Below the pieces are notes generated by a model, which saw nothing but the letters and a program-made list of their open reading frames with translations, searched no databases and had not been told where the DNA came from. A DNA stretch of 35,808 bases from Stenotrophobium sp040387055 (GTDB lineage: Bacteria; Pseudomonadota; Gammaproteobacteria; Nevskiales; Nevskiaceae): contig JAZKEM010000098.1 in assembly GCA_040387055.1 (NCBI GenBank), positions 1-35,808 on the forward strand. Reading direction: 5' to 3'. Made by a program: the position numbers and the translations under genes. Positions 8,764-16,425 of the stretch are shown one piece after another (the first letter of the stretch is position 1; every line of letters starts with the position of its first letter).

Positions 8764-9891
8764 TCAAGCCTTGAGCAAATCCTGATACAACATCGATAGC
8801 TCGTGACTCACACGAACCACATCGTATTTCTCTGTGTACTTTTTACGGCCTGCAGCGCCCCACCGGGTCAACTCTTCGCGGTTTGTTTCCATCAAGACTT
8901 GGGCTAATTCATTTGAGTTTTCAGCGCCGACCAATCGGCCTGTCCGCCCATCATCAACAATTTCGCTTAAGGCCCCTGTACGTGCCGCAATCACCGCTTT
9001 GCTGGCGGACATAGCCTCAATCGCTACTAATCCAAAACCTTCCCATCGTGACGGCACAACGATGGCATCGCAAGCGCGATAATGTGCAATCAACTCATCC
9101 TCAGCAAGCCAGCCTAGCCAAAAGATGTTGTCAGTATTCTCCTGCTTCGTCGCACGACTGACGACGCCTGCGCCCGCAATGTACAAACGCACTCGCTTCT
9201 CCAGCAGTTGCGCCATGGCCGACAACAGCGTGTCTAGGCCTTTCTGGCGGTCGTGCCGGCCAACAAATAAGAGGTTCAGGTAGGTCGAATCAAAAGCGGG
9301 TGCGGCAGTCACTGTCACCGATTGCGAATCGCGAACCCCGTTATTAATCAAATGGGCATGATCTGCGCGAATACCGACCGCGACTGCGGCATCCAATTCA
9401 TGCTGCGAAATCGCAACCCAAGCATTTGCACGGGAAGCCAAGCAACGCTCAGCCCAAATGTAAGCCAGACGCGAAATGCGGCTGTCATCGCGGGAAAACG
9501 CCCAACCATGAGGGCAGTACACAATCCGCACCCCCTTTGGCAGCCAGGGCCGCAGCAAACGTCCGATCACCCCAGCAAAACTACTGTGCAAATGGATGAT
9601 CTGCGGACGAAATTCTGCTGCTTGCGCGCGCAATGCCACAACTAAATTCCACAAGGAACCTACGTTACGCCCACTGCGGGCATAACCGTAAAGCATGTCG
9701 GCCGGTAGAACTTTGAGGTGCGTAAGTTGATCCTGCGGCGCCAGCACACGAATTTCACCGATGGCGGGATCAGCAATATGCAGCGGCAATAAATCTCGGA
9801 GATAGGTCGCAATTCCACCGGGCAGCGTCTCAGCAACGTGCAGCACCTTGAGTGCCTCCGACCTCGACTCAGCAGCCTCCGATGACAACAT
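8764..9891 (-). CDS. GT4-family glycosyltransferase
   Basis: This 375-aa GT-B glycosyltransferase has an N-terminal domain with a GGIATYLRDLL acceptor loop (25-35) and HLHSSFAGVIGRL (100-112). The C-terminal domain has NLLFVGRHDRQKGLD (206-220) and the EX7E motif in WEGFGLVAIEA (E284, E292). It resembles family 4 enzymes acting on lipid-linked polysaccharide intermediates. It is preceded by a 134-bp AT-rich gap, the longest inside this arm, so it may have its own promoter. It is followed after 24 nt by the Wzy-like gene. The exact linkage is unknown. Confidence 0.92.
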   Translation of the reverse strand: MLSSEAAESRSEALKVLHVAETLPGGIATYLRDLLPLHIADPAIGEIRVLAPQDQLTHLKVLPADMLYGYARSGRNVGSLWNLVVALRAQAAEFRPQIIHLHSSFAGVIGRLLRPWLPKGVRIVYCPHGWAFSRDDSRISRLAYIWAERCLASRANAWVAISQHELDAAVAVGIRADHAHLINNGVRDSQSVTVTAAPAFDSTYLNLLFVGRHDRQKGLDTLLSAMAQLLEKRVRLYIAGAGVVSRATKQENTDNIFWLGWLAEDELIAHYRACDAIVVPSRWEGFGLVAIEAMSASKAVIAARTGALSEIVDDGRTGRLVGAENSNELAQVLMETNREELTRWGAAGRKKYTEKYDVVRVSHELSMLYQDLLKA

Positions 9892-10025
9892 TCCGCACCA
9901 TCCGCTGTCCTTGCTTAGGATCAGTGTTGTTACATTTTATAATGCCAATGTAATTTAGCATTATATTTTGGAACGAACTATAGGAAAAAACTGACCCAGC
10001 GCGAGTCGGGTGCGATTTGATGGTT
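9892..10025 (-). promoter_or_regulatory. AT-rich intergenic gap with overlapping dyads and a promoter-like -10 box
   Basis: This is the longest non-coding gap inside the leftward arm. Two overlapping inverted repeats are visible: TACATT (9931-9936) with AATGTA (9947-9952), and ATAATGC (9939-9945) with GCATTAT (9958-9964). A perfect TATAAT occurs on the minus strand at 9965-9960, oriented to transcribe the GT4 gene that starts at 9891. No convincing -35 hexamer is spaced 17 nt before it. The composition is clearly more AT-rich than the flanking genes. It could be an internal promoter with an operator, or only a weak terminator/processing site. Confidence 0.4.
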
Positions 10026-10703
10026 TTAAGCCGCCCGAGCCAAACGGAGCTTGGCCAAAGACGCGGCGCGCATCAGAGATAACAGGCCATAACTCGCAAC
10101 ATACGCCAAAAGCAGTACAGGCCACTCTCTGAGCAAGCACAGCATCAACAGAAAGACTGGCGTATCCAACCACTCTTTGAGCGCAAAACGCAGGCGATTG
10201 GCGTTGCCGCTCAAACTCAAAGGCGGCGCGGCGCTGACCTTGATCGACATTACCGTGTGGAGATACACCGACAGTCCCGCCAGCAGCAAGGCCGCACAGA
10301 GATATCCAAAGATACTCGGCACAACTACAGTCAGCGCAAGACAGATGCAACCTTGACGAATATGGTCACAGGTCACATCAAGCCAGGCGCCGAAAGGACT
10401 TTGCCTCTTCGTAGCGCGCGCCAGCTGCCCATCCGCACAATCAAAAGCGAAACCCAGTTGGAACAATGCAGCAGCCAAAACTGCACCATAAATACCATCG
10501 CACCAGGCATAAACACCCGCAGCTGCCAACATCACGATCAAGCCCAATAACGTGACCGCATTCGGACTGAGGCGCAGCGCATGCGCCGCAGCGGCGATCA
10601 CGCCACCCCAAGGCTGGCTCAATGTACGCGTCAGAAACGCCTGATCAGGCGTATCGAAACGACGTGTTAGCAGTTCGCGAGATTGCTTGATCATTACGGT
10701 CAA
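10026..10703 (-). CDS. CDP-alcohol phosphatidyltransferase-family membrane enzyme
   Basis: This 225-aa integral membrane protein moves a phospho-alcohol from a CDP-alcohol to an acceptor hydroxyl, releasing CMP. The family signature D-x2-D-G-x2-A-R-x8-G-x3-D-x3-D is complete: D88, D91-G92, A95-R96, G105, D109 and D113, which bind metal and the CDP moiety. About six hydrophobic helices surround it. The start ATG at 10703 overlaps the stop of the TagD-like gene (ATGA), so the two are translationally coupled and probably act in sequence. Standard housekeeping relatives (PgsA, PssA) are not normally inside polysaccharide loci. I infer a role in adding a phospho-alcohol to a glycan or lipid intermediate. 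The alcohol and acceptor are unknown. Confidence 0.9.
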   Translation of the reverse strand: MTVMIKQSRELLTRRFDTPDQAFLTRTLSQPWGGVIAAAAHALRLSPNAVTLLGLIVMLAAAGVYAWCDGIYGAVLAAALFQLGFAFDCADGQLARATKRQSPFGAWLDVTCDHIRQGCICLALTVVVPSIFGYLCAALLLAGLSVYLHTVMSIKVSAAPPLSLSGNANRLRFALKEWLDTPVFLLMLCLLREWPVLLLAYVASYGLLSLMRAASLAKLRLARAA

Positions 10704-11095
10704 ATCGCTCGTATTTTTTCGATCGTCACAGTAGTGGAAATCGCCGGGGTACGCGTCAGATAACGCACCTCGCAGATATCTGAGAACTCATCAAAGCGCC
10801 CTTCCCAATCATCACCCATCACCAGTACATCAGCACGGTAATGCTGCAGGTACTCACGCTTGAGCTCTAATGACTCCTCAGCAAACACCTGATCAACGCA
10901 GCGTAGGCCAGAGACGATTTCCATGCGCTCAGCCAAGGTATACACCGGATCACGCTGCTTCTTGCTGCGATTGAGTTCGTCTGTTGAGATGCCGACGATC
11001 AGATAATCGCCCTGCGCGCGTGCACGCTCCAACAGGCGCAGATGGCCGACGTGAAAAACATCAAACGTTCCAAAAGTAACTACGCGCTTGCTCAT
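10700..11095 (-). CDS. TagD-like cytidylyltransferase (glycerol-3-phosphate cytidylyltransferase family)
   Basis: This 131-aa nucleotidyltransferase activates a small phosphorylated alcohol with CTP to give a CDP-alcohol. Its motifs are GTFDVFHVGH (9-18, HxGH at 15-18), GDDWEGRFD (94-102) and RTPAISTT (115-122), matching the GxFDxxHxGH, GDDWxGKFD and RTxGISTT blocks of TagD-like enzymes. The length equals that of TagD (about 130 aa). I chose the ATG at 11095, which overlaps the TGA of the upstream GT2 gene (ATGA) and begins MSKRVVTFGT. The in-frame ATG at 11119 only adds residues unlike the family. Substrate choice within the family is broad (glycerol-3-P, ethanolamine-P and others), so CDP-glycerol is a hypothesis. 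It is coupled to the CDP-alcohol transferase that follows. Confidence 0.9.
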   Translation of the reverse strand: MSKRVVTFGTFDVFHVGHLRLLERARAQGDYLIVGISTDELNRSKKQRDPVYTLAERMEIVSGLRCVDQVFAEESLELKREYLQHYRADVLVMGDDWEGRFDEFSDICEVRYLTRTPAISTTVTIEKIRAI

Positions 11096-12006
11096 CCGCC
11101 TTTTCTCTGTTTGGCCCACTCGGCAATGTGTTGTAATCCTTTACGGCCAGTCAGCGATGCCGCCAATAGACCCCACCCGCGTTTACGCGTTGGCTGCAGC
11201 ACAATCACACGCGCCAGTGCACGCCATCCCTGCATCCAGTCGCCGTACAACAACTCAAACCGTGCGCGCGTATAAATGTGATGCGCTGCGACGGTCGCAT
11301 CTTGCGCAAACAAAGCAGCATGCTTCTCCTGCAAGATGCGCAAACTTCCTTGCCGATTCTGATGCGCTCCCACCAAGCTATCGGGCGATACGATGGAATG
11401 CACCAGTACTTCAGGCAAATGATGCACAGGACCCTGCATCGCTATTCGCAGAAAAAGATCCCAGTCTTCCCAGATGCTCATGCGCTCGTCGAACGGCCCC
11501 GCGGCAAGCACAACGCGCTTGGGGACTAACCAAGTCTGACTAAACCAAAGACCGTCCATCAACAGAGACGGCCAAGGTCTTACACCAGAATTGATGCCAT
11601 CCACCTTGGCTGGAATGCGCGTTTCGATTTTGTCATCGATACGTAGCAAGCAACAATAACTCGCAACGCAATCGACACCCTTTAACGCAGCAAATTGTTT
11701 TTCCAGCTTTTGCGGCAACCACAGGTCATCGCTGTCCAAAAACGCTAGCCACTCGCCACGCGCCTCGGCAATACCGCGATTACGCGCTGCCGAAACACCA
11801 AGATTCCGCGGCTGCTGCAGATAGCGCAATCGAGAATCAGAGAAATTCTGAATCAACTCAGCAGTACCATCGCTAGAGCCATCGTCCACCACTATCAATT
11901 CCAGATCCGTGTAACTCTGCCCCAGAACACTGGCGATTGCACGCTCCAAGATATACGCACGATTGAACGTAGGAATGATGACGCTGACCGTAGGCACCGC
12001 GCTCAT
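11092..12006 (-). CDS. GT2-family glycosyltransferase (GT2-a)
   Basis: This 304-aa inverting, GT-A fold glycosyltransferase shows VSVIIPTFNRAYILERAI (7-24), LELIVVDDGSSDGT for nucleotide binding, the metal-binding DSD in WLAFLDSDDLWLP (about 89-101) and the catalytic ED in MSIWEDWDLFLRI. The C-terminal third is helical without membrane segments, so it is cytosolic or peripheral. It is coupled by 4-nt overlaps to the GT2 gene upstream (12003-12006) and the TagD-like gene downstream. The order GT8, GT8, GT2, GT2 suggests stepwise assembly of side sugars. Donor unknown. Confidence 0.93.
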   Translation of the reverse strand: MSAVPTVSVIIPTFNRAYILERAIASVLGQSYTDLELIVVDDGSSDGTAELIQNFSDSRLRYLQQPRNLGVSAARNRGIAEARGEWLAFLDSDDLWLPQKLEKQFAALKGVDCVASYCCLLRIDDKIETRIPAKVDGINSGVRPWPSLLMDGLWFSQTWLVPKRVVLAAGPFDERMSIWEDWDLFLRIAMQGPVHHLPEVLVHSIVSPDSLVGAHQNRQGSLRILQEKHAALFAQDATVAAHHIYTRARFELLYGDWMQGWRALARVIVLQPTRKRGWGLLAASLTGRKGLQHIAEWAKQRKGG

Positions 12007-12941
12007 CGGCGTGCTCGCTTGAGCCGCTCAGACAACCCAATCATGGCAGAAGCCATATTCGGTCCAAGAATTAGCATCGGCAGCAGTAAGTAGACTCGCA
12101 GCACCCAAGGATTAGAAGTAAAAGCACCAAGCCAGAAACGCGCTGCTAAACCACGCTGGCCTGTACGCAGAGCACTGACTGCGGCTTCATAGTTCAAAAG
12201 ACCAACCGCTAGCGGATAAGTCTTTAAACGCTTTGCGTGCAATTCGAGAATCTTTAGATTGGACGCAACACGCAGCGGCTTCTGACCCGACAAATTGGCG
12301 CCGCTTTGCTCGTACACGATGGTGACGAAATCTTGAACTGTCGCCAGACGTCCATGGTCGAGCAGACGCAACACCATTTCATAATCTTCGGAAATTGGAA
12401 CATCAGGATTGAACCCACCAATCTTCTTTAGAGCCGACTTGCGAATAAGCGTGGTCTGCAGAAAGGCACTGCATCCCTCAACAAATCTTTGGGTATCGAC
12501 CCAAGAACTGTTGGCGGATGCCGGCCAGGAAAACACCTTGATCCCGACGTCGGCGACATAGCGGATCAGAGGCCCACCAACCAACTGGCACTCCTCGCCC
12601 AATTCAGCCATCAGCGCCATTTGTCGTTCAAGCTTGCCCGGCAACCATTCATCATCGTCATCTTGAAAGGCGATGAATTCACCCATTGCAGCCTCGATCC
12701 CAGTGTTGCGCGCAGCGGCCGCACCACCACTCACTTCACGGCGGATGTAACGAATACGTGGATCAGTCAGCGCAAAGTTCGCAACGATCTCAGCCGCAGC
12801 TGCTGTGTTTGAAGCATCGTCGACGACGATCAGTTCGATATCGGCATATCCCTGCTGCAACACGCTGTGTATCGCGCGCGGCAAAGTATGTGGACGATTG
12901 TGCGTGGGGATGATGACGCTGACTTTAGGCGACGCGTTCAT
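12003..12941 (-). CDS. GT2-family glycosyltransferase (GT2-b)
   Basis: This 312-aa GT-A enzyme starts MNASPKVSVIIPTHNRP. It has LIVVDDASNTAAA, the acidic DDDD stretch in FIAFQDDDDEWLPGKLERQ and the ED pair in PISEDYEMVLRLLDHG, the layout of single-domain GT2 transferases. I chose the ATG at 12941, which sits 2 nt after the TGA (12946-12944) of the upstream GT8 gene. A longer in-frame start at 12992 would overlap that gene by about 49 nt and adds 17 residues unlike the family. A hydrophobic stretch near residues 279-293 (LRVYLLLPMLILGPN) may attach it to the membrane. It is coupled to GT2-a by a 4-nt overlap. Confidence 0.92.
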   Translation of the reverse strand: MNASPKVSVIIPTHNRPHTLPRAIHSVLQQGYADIELIVVDDASNTAAAAEIVANFALTDPRIRYIRREVSGGAAAARNTGIEAAMGEFIAFQDDDDEWLPGKLERQMALMAELGEECQLVGGPLIRYVADVGIKVFSWPASANSSWVDTQRFVEGCSAFLQTTLIRKSALKKIGGFNPDVPISEDYEMVLRLLDHGRLATVQDFVTIVYEQSGANLSGQKPLRVASNLKILELHAKRLKTYPLAVGLLNYEAAVSALRTGQRGLAARFWLGAFTSNPWVLRVYLLLPMLILGPNMASAMIGLSERLKRARR

Positions 12942-12943
12942 GA

Positions 12944-13888
12944 TCACTTGCGTCGAATGCGACGAGCCAGCGATTTCGCAGCGACCAGCCAATCAAATAC
13001 GCGGTATTGCAAGCTCGGCGGCAGCGGACGAATCAGTTTGTAAATAAATTCGCGTCCCTCAAGTTCATAATGCGGCCATGGCGTCTTCGCACGATATTGT
13101 GCGTAGAGATGGCGCAGCGGATGTCGACTGAGGTAATGCCACGGTTTTGAAATGCTGATGAAGTGGACAATGGCAGGATCAGCCAAGGCTTCACGGATTT
13201 TTTCTACGGGCACCGGAATATGACGGGGTGCCAATTCATAAAAAGTGGTTTGCAGATTCCAGCGTGGATGCAGCATCAGGCATTGCTTGTAGAACAAGGC
13301 ATTGATCGCATCCTGATCAGGGCAATTGATCTTGGGGTGTGCAGAGACGTAGTCGCGGAATTTTCCGATGACCTTCTCGTCACGCATGCGCGCAAGGTTC
13401 ATCAACAACATACCGCTATTTACATAATCTCCCAGCGTTGGAAGACCTAACTCAATCAGCGGCCAAGGTTCCATCGACGGATATAGCGGATTGCACACCG
13501 CGCCCCAGAGATAGTTGGAAATATCCATTTGCCACAGCGGCGCGAGATCATTAACCACGATGATGTCGCAGTCGAGATACAGCGCCTTGTCTAAACCCGG
13601 AGCCAACTCCGGGAATAGCAGGCGGTACCAGTAAGAATAGGGACGGGATTCGCCAATCTTCTCGCGGACCAGATCATCGCTGATGCCATAGGTTTGCAGC
13701 TCTGTTCCCGATGCACTCAACATCTGGCGCAATGCGTCGAGCATCTCAGGCGCGAGTCCGTCGTAATGCAGAAAATGCACTCGCACTGGCATGCGCGCTT
13801 TCTCAACCACCGACAGCAGCATCGTCGCAGCATGCGGCAGAAAACGCTCATCAGCCGCGCAAACCAATTCCAGCGTCTCGGTGCTCAT
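12944..13888 (-). CDS. GT8-family glycosyltransferase (GT8-A)
   Basis: This 314-aa retaining GT-A glycosyltransferase resembles lipopolysaccharide glucosyl/galactosyltransferases. Visible motifs are the N-terminal LVCAADERFLPHAA (8-21), SYWYRLLFPEL (85-95), the metal-binding DxD (DCD, 106-108) in LYLDCDIIV, NSGMLLMNL (157-165), the CPDQDAIN block (189-196) and HFISISKPWHY (242-252). The C-terminus is TPWP (269-272) followed by a basic tail ending ARRIRRK, suited to peripheral binding to the inner membrane. One of four GT8 paralogues in the locus. Its ATG overlaps the TGA of GT8-B (ATGA at 13888-13885). Confidence 0.93.
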   Translation of the reverse strand: MSTETLELVCAADERFLPHAATMLLSVVEKARMPVRVHFLHYDGLAPEMLDALRQMLSASGTELQTYGISDDLVREKIGESRPYSYWYRLLFPELAPGLDKALYLDCDIIVVNDLAPLWQMDISNYLWGAVCNPLYPSMEPWPLIELGLPTLGDYVNSGMLLMNLARMRDEKVIGKFRDYVSAHPKINCPDQDAINALFYKQCLMLHPRWNLQTTFYELAPRHIPVPVEKIREALADPAIVHFISISKPWHYLSRHPLRHLYAQYRAKTPWPHYELEGREFIYKLIRPLPPSLQYRVFDWLVAAKSLARRIRRK

Positions 13889-14838
13889 CCGATCATTTTC
13901 CGAAGACGATTTTTAATGCGAAAAGCTAGTGGCCACCATGCCGTCGGCAAGGGACGAATGATGGCGTTGGGGAGCGTAAACCCATCCGGATTTTTCTTCG
14001 GCCATGGCGTCTTCTTGCGAGACTTCCAATACAAATCCCGATGAGGATGTGTGCACATGTAGTGCCAAGGCTTGGTGAGATGGTAGCCCTCGAAATGAAG
14101 CAGTCCCGGTTCACGCAAAGCTTCTTGCATCACCTGCTTTCCGAAGGTGTGCTCACCGTGATTGCAGAAAAACAAAGTGTTCTGGCAATTCCAACGTGGA
14201 TGCAGATGCACGCGTCGAGCCGCCAACACAATGTTGAGCGCATCCTGATCCGGCCAAGACAACTTCCTTCCGGGATTTCGCGCAAATTCGAGAATGCTCG
14301 CAGTACAGTCGTCAGCGCGCATCTGCTTAAGATTAAATAGCAGCACGCCACTGTTGAAGTAATCATTCTCGCTGGCTAGCCCAAGCTCCAGAGGATGATT
14401 GCGAACGTGTGGCTCCATCACATTGTCTACTGCCGCGAGCCACTTCCCTTCTAGTGGCGTTTCCCAAAGCGGTCGCAAGCTGGACATGGCGATGATGTCG
14501 GCATCCATGTACAGAATCCGATCCAGCTGCGGCAGCAATCGCGGCAGCAACACGCGATACCACATGATTTGCGGAATCGATGGAATGCGCGGCAGATCAC
14601 TCACCGCCTCATCAGGAATCACGAGGGGATTCAGCGTTGCGCCCTGCGCTTTGATCCAATTAAACAGTTGATCGCGTGATGCGCGATCCATATTCGGCGA
14701 GTGCATGAAATGCACCGTGATTTTCTCGGGCGCATCGCAGGCAAACACCGACGCCAGCGTCGCAGCACAATGCGGCAGATATTTTCCGTCTGCAGCGCAA
14801 GCGATGTGCAACATATCGGCATTCTTCGCCGGCATCAT
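13885..14838 (-). CDS. GT8-family glycosyltransferase (GT8-B)
   Basis: This 317-aa GT8 paralogue has MLHIACAADGKYLPHCAATL (9-28), IMWYRVLLPRLLP, the DxD motif DAD at 112-114, YFNSGVLLFNLKQM, SWPDQDALN and HFEGYHLTKPWHY. Like its siblings it ends with TPWP, an IIRPLP motif and a basic tail (RLRKMIG). Two ATGs lie in tandem (14838 and 14835); a TGGAG just upstream overlaps the stop of the FkbM gene, which ends at 14843. It probably transfers glucose or galactose in alpha linkage by family analogy. The sugar cannot be fixed by reading. Confidence 0.93.
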   Translation of the reverse strand: MMPAKNADMLHIACAADGKYLPHCAATLASVFACDAPEKITVHFMHSPNMDRASRDQLFNWIKAQGATLNPLVIPDEAVSDLPRIPSIPQIMWYRVLLPRLLPQLDRILYMDADIIAMSSLRPLWETPLEGKWLAAVDNVMEPHVRNHPLELGLASENDYFNSGVLLFNLKQMRADDCTASILEFARNPGRKLSWPDQDALNIVLAARRVHLHPRWNCQNTLFFCNHGEHTFGKQVMQEALREPGLLHFEGYHLTKPWHYMCTHPHRDLYWKSRKKTPWPKKNPDGFTLPNAIIRPLPTAWWPLAFRIKNRLRKMIG

Positions 14839-14842
14839 GCGA

Positions 14843-15688
14843 TCACTCCACCGGACCCTCAGTCCACAAACTGCGTAGATGACGCTCGCGAGAATTCGGT
14901 TGGCTCATATCAAGACACCAGGTATCGAGGATCTCTTCAAAAACCTCATACCCACTTTTGCGCAGATATTCCTGTGCCGCTGCGCGATCAACAGGATTCA
15001 GATGATGGTGTTCGTAGATCACCAGCTTCGGACGATAGCGAGGGAAATCGATCGTCTTCAGGATTTCGAAATCATGACCTTCCGTATCGATGTGGATCAG
15101 ATCAATCTTTTCGACATTGTTCTTGCGGCAAATATCGTCAAAAGTCGTCACGTTCACATTCGAAACGATGACTCTTTCCTTGATATCGGGAATGAGATTC
15201 TCATGCTTAAGCACAACATCAAGCGAGAACGATCCCAAGGCGTCATACCAGCGCGGGGGTTTATCCAGAGCCTGCTCTTCTGCATTTCGCAGATGATAAA
15301 AAGGCATAACGCCCGCTTGCTTGCTGATCGCAATATTTTCCAGCGTCAATCTGGGGTTGCTACCAAGCCGCTTTTTCAGCTTCTCAAATACATAAGGCAC
15401 CGGCTCAATCAGAATGCCCTTCCAGTTCTTGGTGCGGATCGCATCCTTCAAGGGATCAAGCTGATCGCCGTCGTTAGAACCGATCTGAATGAAAAATGCA
15501 TTGGGATAAAGCCGTGCAAATTCCGGAACGACACGCGGACTGCGAAAGCGGGCTTCCTTCAAACGCCGTTCAACGCTCGCCAGTGCTCGGCCAGGAAAAC
15601 TGGTGGCAGGTAGCAAGGGCTTGAAGCCGCCGACGACAGTAAGTGAAGTGGCGATGAGGCTGCGCCGAATGGTGGCTGATAGTGTCAC
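14843..15688 (-). CDS. FkbM-family SAM-dependent methyltransferase
   Basis: This 281-aa protein has the FkbM methyltransferase core: FIQIGSNDGDQLDPL (66-80, SAM-binding motif I), ILIEPVPYVFEKLKKRL, LENIAISKQAGVMPFYHL and IDLIHIDTEGHDFEILK, the most conserved FkbM block. Such enzymes methylate hydroxyls on sugars and other small molecules. The N-terminus (LIATSLTVVGGF) is mildly hydrophobic. The start is GTG at 15688, forming GTGA with the stop of the upstream methyltransferase gene. Its place between the flippase/methyltransferase genes and the GT8 genes points to O-methylation of a repeat-unit sugar. Confidence 0.92.
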   Translation of the reverse strand: MTLSATIRRSLIATSLTVVGGFKPLLPATSFPGRALASVERRLKEARFRSPRVVPEFARLYPNAFFIQIGSNDGDQLDPLKDAIRTKNWKGILIEPVPYVFEKLKKRLGSNPRLTLENIAISKQAGVMPFYHLRNAEEQALDKPPRWYDALGSFSLDVVLKHENLIPDIKERVIVSNVNVTTFDDICRKNNVEKIDLIHIDTEGHDFEILKTIDFPRYRPKLVIYEHHHLNPVDRAAAQEYLRKSGYEVFEEILDTWCLDMSQPNSRERHLRSLWTEGPVE

Positions 15689-16425
15689 GAGGTCTTTTCC
15701 GCTGATGGCTTCCGTGCAATGACGGCGAAAACGAGAGCATTAAGGGCCTTGGATTGATCGTTATCCAGACGATCCGCCAAGGTCACGAAGCACTGCATGA
15801 TCATGATATAGGCCCGCTGCATGAATCGGGGCAGTTTCAGAACCGTTGCATCCTGCAGGAACTGCACGCCGGTTGCGCCCAGCCCCATCAAACCTTCGAA
15901 GTGAATCACTTCGAATCCGGCCTGTTCAATTGCATGTCGCAAGCCGTCCGACGTCCAGCGCCAATAATCTACTGGGTCGCGATGTAGGACCATCATGCCG
16001 TGAGTGCTCAACAGTAGTTGCCCGCCCGGTTTGAGCACCCGCAGTGATTCGCTCAAGTACACAGCCGGATCACCTACGTGTTCCAACACCTGTGTGGAAA
16101 GCACGGCATCGACCGTGTTGTCTTCGACTCCCAGACGTCCACCTACGTCGATCACCACTTCCGCTAGTGCATTGCCTTGCAGATCGGCACCGATGTACTT
16201 GACGTCATCGCTAAAGAAATTGCGGTAAGGCTGATCGGCGCAGCCGAAATCCAGCACGCGGCTCGAGTGAACGAGTTGCAGACGCTCGATCAGTCGCCCA
16301 ATCGCCTGCGGCAACACGGTCGCGATATGACGCATGTAATGAGTTCGCGAAGGACGACGAATCCAAGCCCGATCAACAATCAGATAGCGTGGCGCAGCCT
16401 TGGAATCAGGAGTGGAACTACTCAA
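15685..16425 (-). CDS. Class I SAM-dependent methyltransferase (Methyltransf_11-like)
   Basis: This 246-aa methyltransferase has motif I VLDFGCADQPYRNFF (57-71), the acidic loop IGADLQG, motif II-like VDAVLSTQVLEHVGDP and LRVLKPGGQLLLSTHGM, as in small-molecule/sugar methyltransferases. It begins with TTG at 16425, overlapping the end of the wzx gene by 8 nt; GAGGA about 9 nt upstream supports this start, and there is no ATG before residue 31. A hydrophobic, aromatic stretch near the C-terminus (YIMIMQCFVTLA) may contact the membrane. The target is unknown; the locus suggests a glycan. Confidence 0.88.
   Translation of the reverse strand: MSSSTPDSKAAPRYLIVDRAWIRRPSRTHYMRHIATVLPQAIGRLIERLQLVHSSRVLDFGCADQPYRNFFSDDVKYIGADLQGNALAEVVIDVGGRLGVEDNTVDAVLSTQVLEHVGDPAVYLSESLRVLKPGGQLLLSTHGMMVLHRDPVDYWRWTSDGLRHAIEQAGFEVIHFEGLMGLGATGVQFLQDATVLKLPRFMQRAYIMIMQCFVTLADRLDNDQSKALNALVFAVIARKPSAEKTS

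Noticed and set aside
9961..10350. A 129-codon minus-strand frame with several Cys, partly over the AT-rich gap
   Set aside because: It overlaps the CDP-alcohol transferase gene in another frame; the latter has the full catalytic signature, so this is a shadow.
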